Below the pieces are notes generated by a model. That model did not search any database. It had not been told where the DNA came from and was given only the letters and a program-made list of their open reading frames with translations. This document shows, piece after piece, positions 40,309 to 47,411 of a stretch of 64,000 bases of DNA. The stretch is taken from NCBI RefSeq assembly GCF_046297875.1, contig NZ_JBKBHD010000001.1:1054001-1118000 (forward strand), in the 5' to 3' direction. The stretch comes from Parvibaculum sp046297875 (GTDB lineage: Bacteria > Pseudomonadota > Alphaproteobacteria > Parvibaculales > Parvibaculaceae). A program made the translations under genes and the position numbers. The number at the start of each line of letters is the position of its first letter. Positions within the stretch are counted from its first letter, which is position 1.

Positions 40309-42099
40309 ATGACGGCTGCATACGAGTTCCACGATCATACATTCGACGTCGTTGTCGTCGGTGCGGGCGGCGCGGGTCTTCGCGCGACGCTTGGCTGCGT
40401 CGAGAAGGGCCTGCGCACGGCGAACATCACCAAGGTGTTCCCGACCCGCAGCCACACTGTCGCGGCGCAGGGCGGCATCTCCGCCTCGCTCGGCAATATG
40501 GGGCCGGACGATTGGCGCTGGCACATGTATGACACGGTGAAGGGTTCGGACTGGCTCGGCGACCAGGACGCGATCGAATATCTCTGCCGCCAGGCGCCCG
40601 AAGCCGTCTATGAGCTCGAGCATTTCGGCGTGCCCTTCTCGCGCACGGAAGAAGGCAAGATCTATCAGCGCCCCTTCGGCGGCATGACGACGAATTTCGG
40701 CGAAGGTATCGCGCAGCGCACCTGCGCCGCCGCCGACCGCACGGGTCACGCCATCCTGCACACGCTTTACGGCCAATCCGTCCGCCACAAGGCCGAGTTC
40801 TACATCGAATATTTCGCCATCGACCTCATCATGGATGCCGAAGGCCAATGCCGCGGCGTCGTCGCGCTCGACATGGCGACGGGCGAAATCCACCGCTTCC
40901 GCGCCTCGCTCGTCATTCTCGCAACCGGCGGCTATGGCCGCGCCTATTTCTCGGCGACCTCCGCCCACACCTGCACGGGCGACGGCAATGCGATGGTGCT
41001 GCGCGCAGGGCTCCCGCTGCAGGACATGGAATTCGTGCAGTTCCATCCGACCGGCATCTATGGCGCGGGCTGCCTCATCACCGAGGGCGCGCGCGGCGAA
41101 GGCGGCTATCTCACCAACTCCGAAGGCGAACGCTTCATGGAGCGTTATGCGCCGTCGGCGAAGGACCTTGCGTCCCGCGACGTCGTCTCGCGCTCGATGA
41201 CGGTCGAAATCCGCGAAGGGCGCGGCGTCGGCGCGGAGAAGGATCACATCCATCTCCATCTCGACCATCTCGATCCGGCGATCCTTGCCGAGCGCCTGCC
41301 CGGCATTTCGGAGAGCGCACGCATCTTCGCGGGCGTCGATGTCACGAAGGAGCCGATCCCGGTGCTTCCGACCGTGCATTACAACATGGGCGGCATCCCG
41401 ACGAACTTCCACGGCGAAGTGCTGACGCTGAAGAACGGCAACCCGGATACGGTGGTGCCGGGCCTCATGGCCATCGGCGAGGCAGCCTGCGTCTCGGTCC
41501 ATGGCGCAAACCGCCTCGGCTCCAACTCGCTGATCGACCTTGTCGTGTTCGGCCGCGCCGCGGGGCTCCGCGCCGCAGAGCTTGTCGAGCCCGGACAGCG
41601 CCAGCCGGAACTCCAGAAGGGTTCGGGCGAAATCGCCATCGAGCGCCTCGACCGTTACCGCAATGCCAAGGGCTCGACGCCGACGGCGGAACTCCGCCTC
41701 ACCATGCAGCGCGCCATGCAGGAAGACGTCGCCGTGTTCCGCACCGGCGAGACGCTCGAATCAGGCCGCAAGCGCGTTGCCGATGTCGTCGCCGGAATCC
41801 CGGATATCCGCGTCACCGACCGCTCGCTGATCTGGAATTCCGATCTTATCGAGACGCTCGAATTCGACAATCTCATCGTGCAGGCGGTGGCGACGGTCGA
41901 AGGCGCGGTCAACCGTCAGGAAAGCCGCGGCGCCCATGCGCGCGAGGATTTCCCGGAGCGCGACGATGCAAACTGGATGAAGCACACGCTTTGCTGGGTC
42001 GACGAAAAGGGCAAGCCCGCCATCGACTACCGGCCGGTGCATGCCTATACGCTCTCCAACGATATCGAATACATCAAGCCAAAGGCGCGCGTGTACTGA
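40309..42099 (+). CDS. sdhA: Succinate dehydrogenase flavoprotein subunit
   Basis: This 596-residue FAD protein oxidises succinate to fumarate. The dinucleotide fold is VVVGAGGAGLRA; covalent FAD attaches at the His of RSHTVAAQGG. Active-site blocks include EFVQFHPTGIYGAGCLI and HGANRLGSNSL. I chose the ATG at 40309 rather than the upstream frame start, since homology begins at TAAYEF. Confidence 0.96.
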   Translation: MTAAYEFHDHTFDVVVVGAGGAGLRATLGCVEKGLRTANITKVFPTRSHTVAAQGGISASLGNMGPDDWRWHMYDTVKGSDWLGDQDAIEYLCRQAPEAVYELEHFGVPFSRTEEGKIYQRPFGGMTTNFGEGIAQRTCAAADRTGHAILHTLYGQSVRHKAEFYIEYFAIDLIMDAEGQCRGVVALDMATGEIHRFRASLVILATGGYGRAYFSATSAHTCTGDGNAMVLRAGLPLQDMEFVQFHPTGIYGAGCLITEGARGEGGYLTNSEGERFMERYAPSAKDLASRDVVSRSMTVEIREGRGVGAEKDHIHLHLDHLDPAILAERLPGISESARIFAGVDVTKEPIPVLPTVHYNMGGIPTNFHGEVLTLKNGNPDTVVPGLMAIGEAACVSVHGANRLGSNSLIDLVVFGRAAGLRAAELVEPGQRQPELQKGSGEIAIERLDRYRNAKGSTPTAELRLTMQRAMQEDVAVFRTGETLESGRKRVADVVAGIPDIRVTDRSLIWNSDLIETLEFDNLIVQAVATVEGAVNRQESRGAHAREDFPERDDANWMKHTLCWVDEKGKPAIDYRPVHAYTLSNDIEYIKPKARVY

Positions 42100-42110
42100 G
42101 TACCCCTATC

Positions 42111-42141
42111 CGTCATGACCCGGACAAGCCGGGTCATGACG
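42111..42141. repeat. Palindromic element (family A, short form)
   Basis: Perfect 13-bp arms CGTCATGACCCGG/CCGGGTCATGACG with an ACAAG loop lie between sdhA and sdhB. It shares CGTCATG and CCGGG with the long element after leuD. Confidence 0.75.
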
Positions 42142-42204
42142 AAAATTGAGAAGTGAGTGAAACAGGACGGCGCAAAAGCGCGTGTCCGGTTCGGGAACAA
42201 AAAA

Positions 42205-42984
42205 ATGGTCCAGTTCCGACTGCCGAAAAATTCCACGATGAGCGAGGGCAAGACCTTCAAGGCCGAGCCCGGCGCAAAAAACGTCAAGCGGTTCCGCGTC
42301 TATCGCTGGTCGCCCGATGACGGCGCCAATCCGACCATCGACACGTACGAAGTCGATCTCGACAAGTGCGGGCCGATGGTTCTCGACGCGCTCATCAAGA
42401 TCAAGAACGAGATAGACCAGACGCTCACCTTCCGCCGCTCCTGCCGCGAGGGCATTTGCGGTTCCTGCGCCATGAATATCGACGGCGCGAACACGCTTGC
42501 CTGCACCAAGGGCATCGACGAGGTGAAGGGCGATGTGAAGATCTATCCGCTGCCGCATATGCCGGTGATCAAGGACCTCGTGCCCGACCTCACCAATTTC
42601 TATGCGCAGCACGCCTTTATCGAGCCTTATCTGCAGACGAAGTCGCCCTCGCCGGAAAAGGAATGGCGCCAGAGCCATGAAGACCGCGAAAAGCTCGACG
42701 GTCTTTACGAGTGCATTCTCTGCGCCTGCTGCTCGACCTCCTGCCCCTCCTATTGGTGGAACGGCGACCGCTATCTCGGCCCCGCCGCACTTCTCCAGGC
42801 CTATCGCTGGCTGATCGACAGCCGCGACGAGGCAACCGGCGAGCGCCTCGATGCGCTTGAAGATCCCTTCCGCCTCTATCGCTGCCACACCATCATGAAT
42901 TGCGCGAAAACCTGCCCCAAGGGTCTCAACCCCGCCAAGGCCATCGCGGAAATCAAGAAGATGATGGTGGAGCGTCAGGCCTAA
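42205..42984 (+). CDS. sdhB: Succinate dehydrogenase iron-sulfur subunit
   Basis: This 259-residue subunit has a [2Fe-2S] domain with Cys80, Cys85, Cys88 and Cys100, and [4Fe-4S]/[3Fe-4S] motifs CILCACCSTSCP and CHTIMNCAKTCPKG. I chose the ATG at 42205 (MVQFRLPKNS), which matches the family start. Upstream in-frame ATG at 42157 is less likely. Confidence 0.95.
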   Translation: MVQFRLPKNSTMSEGKTFKAEPGAKNVKRFRVYRWSPDDGANPTIDTYEVDLDKCGPMVLDALIKIKNEIDQTLTFRRSCREGICGSCAMNIDGANTLACTKGIDEVKGDVKIYPLPHMPVIKDLVPDLTNFYAQHAFIEPYLQTKSPSPEKEWRQSHEDREKLDGLYECILCACCSTSCPSYWWNGDRYLGPAALLQAYRWLIDSRDEATGERLDALEDPFRLYRCHTIMNCAKTCPKGLNPAKAIAEIKKMMVERQA

Positions 42985-42991
42985 GCCACGC

Positions 42992-43315
42992 ATGGCGCGG
43001 CTCGTTCCGCTCCATGTCGGCTTTTCCATCGCGACAGTCTGTATTCGCGCCATGCTCGCCGCCTACGGGATACCGTCGGCGGCGCCTGCATTTCATCACA
43101 TCCGCAACAACTGGTTCTTCGTCATGGCGTCTGGAGGGATCGAAGTGCATGTCTTCGAGCATGATGCGGAAGCCGCCCGCATGCTGATCCTTCCGGTCGA
43201 AGATTATGTGGATGATCTCGAAACCGAACCCCGTGCGCTTCTCCGCTCACCGTTCCGCGTTCTCGCCGCCCGCTTATCTACTGGTTCACGGGCGCGCCCC
43301 TGCCGCTCTGGGTGA
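42992..43315 (+). CDS. Small DUF2007-like protein, possibly frameshifted
   Basis: This 107-residue frame has a DUF2007-like body (AYGIPSAAPAF, then ASGGIEVHVFEHDAEAARML). DUF2007 proteins are putative PII-interacting or signal-transducing domains of unknown role. Its C-terminus turns into low-quality sequence, while the +2 frame from about 43264 to the TAA at 43348-43350 reads like a real tail (RRPLIYWFTGAPLPLWVTKR). A single-base change near 43250-43264 would join them. Either the gene is broken or the sequence has an error. It follows sdhB by 7 bp. Confidence 0.55.
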   Translation: MARLVPLHVGFSIATVCIRAMLAAYGIPSAAPAFHHIRNNWFFVMASGGIEVHVFEHDAEAARMLILPVEDYVDDLETEPRALLRSPFRVLAARLSTGSRARPCRSG

Positions 43316-43356
43316 CGAAACGGCGGTTCCTTTCGGAACAAGACTCCTAAGCCGCG

Positions 43357-43450
43357 CCCCCTCACCCTTCCGCCGTCTTCGACGGCTCCCTCCCTCTCCC
43401 CAGCGGGGAGAGGGAGGGAGCGGGCGTCAGCCCGCGGAAGGGTGAGGGGG
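43357..43450. repeat. Three-hairpin palindromic element (family B, long form)
   Basis: A 16-bp outer stem (43357-43372 with 43435-43450) encloses three perfect contiguous hairpins: 43373-43385, 43386-43420 (16-bp stem with AGC loop) and 43421-43434. All 94 bases except the loops are paired. The outer arm starts like that of the element at 34179-34227. Confidence 0.85.
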
Positions 43451-43483
43451 CAGCCTCTCGTTTGCCGCTGCGGGCGGCAAAAC

Positions 43484-43517
43484 AAAAAACCCGGCCGTCG
43501 GGGGGACGGGCCGGGTT
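43484..43517 (-). terminator. Minus-strand terminator
   Basis: Read on the minus strand, AACCCGGCC...GGCCGGGTT is followed by TTTTTT (complement of the A-run at 43484-43489). It lies about 160 bp beyond the stop of the minus-strand monooxygenase-like gene. Confidence 0.7.
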
Positions 43518-43678
43518 CCTGTTGAGGCGAAGGATGTGCCGGGGCGAACAACGCAGCCGGGGCCTTGCCCTTGAAGTCACGCCGCAAAAGAGGTTGTGAA
43601 GCGCGGCATGGGAGAAGCCTAAGGGCAAATCCCTGAACGCCTGGTGAACGGGCGCAAACATTCCGCATCCGGATGGTT
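43518..43678 (-). other. Hairpin-rich 3' region or small RNA candidate
   Basis: No protein gene is visible. TTGCCCTT (43565-43572) pairs with AAGGGCAA (43621-43628), with an inner GCCGC/GCGGC pair, and the segment runs straight into the minus-strand terminator. It could be the 3' untranslated region of the upstream gene or a small RNA derived from it. Confidence 0.3.
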
Positions 43679-43975
43679 TTACGTTCGATTTACCACGATT
43701 TCGCGGATCGCGATTTCCGGTTCGGCCTCGGCGAGCCGCCGCGCGGCCGCCATGAACTCGTGGCAATAGTCTTGCGCGAAACGGAAGTCGACGGCCTCCC
43801 GGTCCCGCCACTCCTCGTAGAAGAAGAAGCCGCCGGGCTCCATCCGGTCCTCGAAACAGGCATAGGAAATATTGCCTGCCTCGGCGCGGGAAAGGCGCAC
43901 CTGACGCTCGGCTATTTTCTCGAAGGCGGCGCGGTTCGCTTCGGCCACGCGCGCCGCACCTGTAATCACGATCAT
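43679..43975 (-). CDS. Antibiotic biosynthesis monooxygenase-domain protein (ABM)
   Basis: This 98-residue dimeric alpha-beta barrel of the putative quinol monooxygenase family begins MIVITGAARV and has FEDRMEPGGFFFYEEWRD and FMAAARRLAEAEPEIAI. Substrate is unknown. I chose the ATG at 43975, since the longer frame adds non-conserved sequence. It is divergent from the ars operon. Confidence 0.8.
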   Translation of the reverse strand: MIVITGAARVAEANRAAFEKIAERQVRLSRAEAGNISYACFEDRMEPGGFFFYEEWRDREAVDFRFAQDYCHEFMAAARRLAEAEPEIAIREIVVNRT

Positions 43976-44192
43976 GGGGTTCCCCTTTTCAGGCATGAGC
44001 ATAGCGCGGCCCGCCGCAAAAGTTTCGGCCCGCGCCGCCCAAGGGGGAGGAGGGCGGCGCGGGCCGGAGCGCCTTCCCGGGGAGGGGCGGGCGCATGAGG
44101 GGCCGTCAAGGCGGGGCCAGAGGGGGGATCGCCACCGCCTGATCCATAAAACGGAGAGGACAAAAAATTCCGTCGCGCCGGGGCCGTTCCTC

Positions 44193-44229
44193 TTGACGGA
44201 ATAGTATATTTTGATAATTATTAAAATAT
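44193..44229 (+). promoter_or_regulatory. ars promoter and ArsR operator
   Basis: A TTGACG -35-like box (44193-44198) is followed by an AT-rich 24-base dyad ATATTTTGATAA/TTATTAAAATAT (44206-44229, one mismatch). ArsR/SmtB operators are AT-rich 12-2-12-like dyads. The dyad covers the likely -10 region and overlaps the first ATG at 44228. Confidence 0.7.
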
Positions 44230-44593
44230 GGAAATGGAAAAAGCCATCACCTCCCTTTCGGCGCTTGCGCAGGAAACGCGGCTTGCGATCTATCGCGCGC
44301 TTGTCCGCGCCCATTCGCCCATCGAGGCGGAAGGGGGGCTGGCCGCCGGCGAGATTGCCGAGGCACTCGGCGTCGCGCCTGCCACGCTGTCCTTTCACCT
44401 GAAGGAGCTCACCCATGCGGGGCTGATCGTTCAGCGCCGCGAGGGCCGTTCCCTCATCTACAAGGCGGACCTTTCGGCCATGCTCGGCCTCACTGCCTAT
44501 CTGCTCGACGATTGCTGCCAGGGCGCCTGCGGGACCTTGTCCCCCTGCGCGCCGGGCGCCGCCCCAACCCGTGAAAAGGAGTTCGCATCATGA
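44228..44593 (+). CDS. arsR: ArsR-family arsenic-responsive repressor
   Basis: This 121-residue winged-helix repressor has GEIAEALGVAPATLSFHLKE as its DNA-binding helices (41-60). Cysteines at 96, 97, 101 and 107 near the C-terminus are likely As(III) ligands, unlike the central CVCDL site of E. coli ArsR. The first ATG lies inside the operator dyad with no ribosome site, so the mRNA may be leaderless; Met3 (44234) is an alternative. It overlaps the next gene by 4 bp. Confidence 0.88.
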   Translation: MEMEKAITSLSALAQETRLAIYRALVRAHSPIEAEGGLAAGEIAEALGVAPATLSFHLKELTHAGLIVQRREGRSLIYKADLSAMLGLTAYLLDDCCQGACGTLSPCAPGAAPTREKEFAS

Positions 44594-45069
44594 AGCGTCT
44601 GCATGTGAGTTTCGGCACGAAGGATCTCGAAAAGTCGGTCCTGTTCTATTCGACGCTGTTCGGCGCGGAACCCTCCGTCCGCCGCCCCGGCTATGCGAAA
44701 TGGATGCTGGAAGACCCGCGCGTCAATTTCGTCGTGGAATCGCTCTCGGGCGAAGTCGGCTTCTCGCACGCCGGTATCCAGGTCGACGAGCAGGAAGAAC
44801 TCGCGCCGATCTTCGACCGGTTGAAACAGGCCGAAGCGCCCTATCTGCCGGAAGGCGTCACCACCTGCTGCTATCACAAGTCGGAAAAGAGCTGGACGGC
44901 CGATCCCGACGGCGTGCGCTGGGAAGCCTTCTACACCATGCACCAGATGGAAGAATTCGGCTCGGGGCCGGAACTTCAGAAGCTCGATCTCGATGCGGAA
45001 GACGCCTCGGCCTGCGGCTGCTCGGCGCCCAAAGTGGAAGCGCCGAAGCCCGTTTCCGCCTGCTGCTGA
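44590..45069 (+). CDS. arsI: ArsI/CadI-family glyoxalase-fold protein
   Basis: This 159-residue vicinal-oxygen-chelate protein fits the ArsI (C-As lyase) / CadI family. The vicinal Cys93-Cys94 pair in TTCCYHKSEKSW matches the methylarsenite-binding pair of ArsI. Likely metal ligands are His5, His60 and Glu112. The C-terminus is Cys-rich (SACGCSAPK and SACC), as in many members. CadI in other hosts is cadmium-induced with unknown activity, so enzymatic cleavage of As-C bonds is inferred. Confidence 0.8.
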   Translation: MKRLHVSFGTKDLEKSVLFYSTLFGAEPSVRRPGYAKWMLEDPRVNFVVESLSGEVGFSHAGIQVDEQEELAPIFDRLKQAEAPYLPEGVTTCCYHKSEKSWTADPDGVRWEAFYTMHQMEEFGSGPELQKLDLDAEDASACGCSAPKVEAPKPVSACC

Positions 45070-45092
45070 TCCAAACCTACGGAGCAAAGCCT

Positions 45093-45605
45093 ATGAGCGG
45101 CGACAAGATCCGCAACGTGCTGTTTCTCTGCACGGGCAATTCGGCGCGCAGCGTCCTGTCCGAGGCCTATCTGAATGCGCTGCCCGGCGGGCGCTTCCGC
45201 GCCTTCAGCGCGGGCAGCCAGCCGGCAGGCAGGGTGAACCCCTTTGCGATCGCCACGCTCAAGGCGGCCGGCATTCCGGCGGAGGGCTACCGCTCGAAAT
45301 CCTGGGATGAGTTTGCGGCGCCCGGTGCGCCGCAAATGGATATCATCATCACCGTCTGCGACAATGCCGCCGGCGAGGTCTGCCCGATCTGGCCGGGGCA
45401 TCCCTCGACGGCGCATTGGCCCTATCGCGATCCGGCGGCGGCCGAAGGAACGGATGACGAAATCCGCGCCGTGTTCGAGGATGTCTTCCGCGAAATCCGC
45501 GCGCGCATCGACGCCTTTGCTGCGCTTCCTTTCGACACTCTTGACGATGAAAACCTCAAGGCGCGGCTGCGCGCGCTTGGCGAAACCTCTGAAAAGGCAA
45601 GCTGA
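45093..45605 (+). CDS. arsC: Arsenate reductase, low-MW phosphatase type
   Basis: This 170-residue enzyme reduces arsenate to arsenite. The P-loop is CTGNSARS with Cys13; resolving cysteines are Cys89 and Cys97; the WPYRDP Asp113 is the general acid. I chose the ATG at 45093 with an ACGGAGC ribosome site. It directly abuts the arsenite exporter gene. Confidence 0.9.
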   Translation: MSGDKIRNVLFLCTGNSARSVLSEAYLNALPGGRFRAFSAGSQPAGRVNPFAIATLKAAGIPAEGYRSKSWDEFAAPGAPQMDIIITVCDNAAGEVCPIWPGHPSTAHWPYRDPAAAEGTDDEIRAVFEDVFREIRARIDAFAALPFDTLDDENLKARLRALGETSEKAS

Positions 45606-46679
45606 ATGTCCGCAAAAGAAAGGCCCAACCGTCTCGGTTTCCTCGACCGCTGGCTGACGCTCTGGCTGCTCGCGGCAATGGCGCTCGGCACGGTTCTCGG
45701 CAGCTTCGTCGATGGCGTACCGGCGCTTCTCGACAGTCTCTCGATCGGCAGCACCAATCTGCTGATTGCGGCGGGCCTCTTGCTGATGATGTATCCGCCG
45801 CTCGCGCGGGTCCGCTATGAGGAATTGCCGCGCATCTTCGAGGACCGCAAGGTGCTGGCGCTTTCGCTGGTGCAGAACTGGCTGATCGGGCCGGTGCTCA
45901 TGTTCGCGCTCGCCGTCATCTTCCTGCGCGACGAACCGGCCTATATGACGGGCCTCATTCTCATCGGCCTTGCGCGCTGCATCGCCATGGTGATCGTCTG
46001 GAACCAGCTTGCGCGCGGCAGCAACGAATATGTCGCGGCACTCGTCGCCTTCAACAGCCTGTTCCAGCTCATCTTCTTCAGCGTCTATGCGTGGTTCTTC
46101 CTCTCCGTGCTGCCGCCCCTTTTCGGTGTCGAGGGGCAGGTGCTCAATGTCGGCTTCTGGACCATTGCAGGCGCGGTCTTCCTCTATCTCGGCGTGCCCT
46201 TCGCGGCGGGGTATCTCACGCGGCGCTGGCTCCGCCCGCGCATCGGCGCGAACGCCTATGACAATGGTTTCGTGCCGCGCATCGCGCCGCTGACGCTCGC
46301 CGCCCTCTTGTTCACGATCTTCGTGATGTTCGCGCTCAAGGGCGAGGCGGTGCTGGCGCTCCCCTTCGATGCGGTGCGGATCGCGGTGCCGCTGGCGCTC
46401 TACTTCTTCATCATGTTCATGGTGAGCTTCGCGATGAGCAGGCTTCTCGGCGCCGACTATCAGCGCACCGTGTCGCTCTCCTTCACGGCGGCGAGCAACA
46501 ATTTCGAGCTGGCGATTGCGGTCGCCATCGCCGCCTTCGGCATTGCTTCGCCGGTTGCCTTCGCAACCGTGATCGGGCCGCTGGTCGAGGTGCCGGTACT
46601 GGTCGCGCTGGTCAGCGTCGCGCTCTGGCTTCGCACCCGGTGGTTCAAGCGGGAGATGGCGCAGCAATCCGCCGACTGA
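45606..46679 (+). CDS. arsB: Arsenite efflux transporter ACR3
   Basis: This 357-residue, ten-span carrier is of the ACR3 family rather than the ArsB family. Motifs are RLGFLDRWLTLWLLAAMALG near the start, GLARCIAMVIVWNQLARG carrying the essential Cys, and SFTAASNNFELAIAVAIA. It starts immediately after the arsC stop and ends the operon. Confidence 0.92.
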   Translation: MSAKERPNRLGFLDRWLTLWLLAAMALGTVLGSFVDGVPALLDSLSIGSTNLLIAAGLLLMMYPPLARVRYEELPRIFEDRKVLALSLVQNWLIGPVLMFALAVIFLRDEPAYMTGLILIGLARCIAMVIVWNQLARGSNEYVAALVAFNSLFQLIFFSVYAWFFLSVLPPLFGVEGQVLNVGFWTIAGAVFLYLGVPFAAGYLTRRWLRPRIGANAYDNGFVPRIAPLTLAALLFTIFVMFALKGEAVLALPFDAVRIAVPLALYFFIMFMVSFAMSRLLGADYQRTVSLSFTAASNNFELAIAVAIAAFGIASPVAFATVIGPLVEVPVLVALVSVALWLRTRWFKREMAQQSAD

Positions 46680-46683
46680 GACA

Positions 46684-46715
46684 AATGAAAAGGCCCGCGC
46701 CGTGAGGCGCGGGCC
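46684..46715 (-). terminator. Minus-strand terminator after small membrane protein gene
   Basis: GGCCCGCGCC/GGCGCGGGCC with a GTGA loop is followed on the minus strand by TTTTCATTT. It lies between the convergent acr3 gene and the small minus-strand gene and may serve both. Confidence 0.8.
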
Positions 46716-46744
46716 GGATCGTGACGATCTGGAAGTAAAGCGGA

Positions 46745-47068
46745 TTACTGCGCCACTTCCTCTTCCACTTCTTCCGCAGCGTCTTCAGCGGCGGCTTCGG
46801 CCTCTTCCGCCGCGTCGGCGGCAGCCGCTTCCGTGTCTTCGGCGGCTTCTTCCGTCGCGCCGAACGCATCGTCAATGGCTTCTTCGGTTGCCCCCATGGC
46901 GTCGCTTGCAGCGTCGCCCACCGCGTCCATCGCATCGGTTGCGGCCTCACCGGCCTGATCGACGGCATCGCCGACGGTCGTGTCGTTGCCGCCGAACTGC
47001 TGCCAGGCAATCACGGCCACCACGGCGATGACGATGATGGCGATGGCGGTCTTCATGAAGTTGGACAT
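46745..47068 (-). CDS. Small membrane-anchored acidic Ala/Glu-rich protein
   Basis: This 107-residue protein has one N-terminal membrane span (about 6-23) and then a highly acidic Ala/Glu/Asp region with repeated AEEA- and GDAA-type units, probably helical or coiled. I know no named family. The anchor puts the acidic part in the periplasm or cytoplasm depending on topology; the N-terminus lacks a cleavage site. Codon use looks normal. It has its own terminator. Confidence 0.7.
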   Translation of the reverse strand: MSNFMKTAIAIIVIAVVAVIAWQQFGGNDTTVGDAVDQAGEAATDAMDAVGDAASDAMGATEEAIDDAFGATEEAAEDTEAAAADAAEEAEAAAEDAAEEVEEEVAQ

Positions 47069-47411
47069 GATCTGTTCCTCTTGGCGTCATTTCGCCCAGT
47101 GTTTCACCCCGGCCGCAGGTTCCCCCGCGGCCTATCAGGCCCCCCGCTTGTTGCTCTCCCACGGATTAACAGGCGCCCAGCCGCAATGTTACGGATGATT
47201 TGGCGCAAAATGCCACAGTGAAAGGCTCGTTATCGGAAATCTTTTCAGATTGTTGACGCTGGGGCACGGCCGGAACGTAGGCGGAACATACGCGCGAACG
47301 GGCCGAAGGCCCGAGCAGGCCTTGCCGTTCGCGCGGGCGGCGGGCTAAACAGGCACGGCTTTTTCATTCAAAGGGAGACGCGGCGGCGCAAGCGGTTCGC
47401 GGGCAAGGGCT
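47069..47411. promoter_or_regulatory. Intergenic region with structured leader before mmsA
   Basis: No gene is evident in 343 bases. A TTGACG box near 47254 may be a promoter. Perfect 11-bp arms CGCGCGAACGG/CCGTTCGCGCG (47291-47301 with 47325-47335) form a hairpin in the presumed leader of mmsA. Confidence 0.45.

Noticed and set aside
44976..46667. 563-residue minus-strand frame opposite arsC and acr3
   Set aside because: Composition typical of shadows (Glu/Arg/His-rich) and it lies opposite two clear genes.
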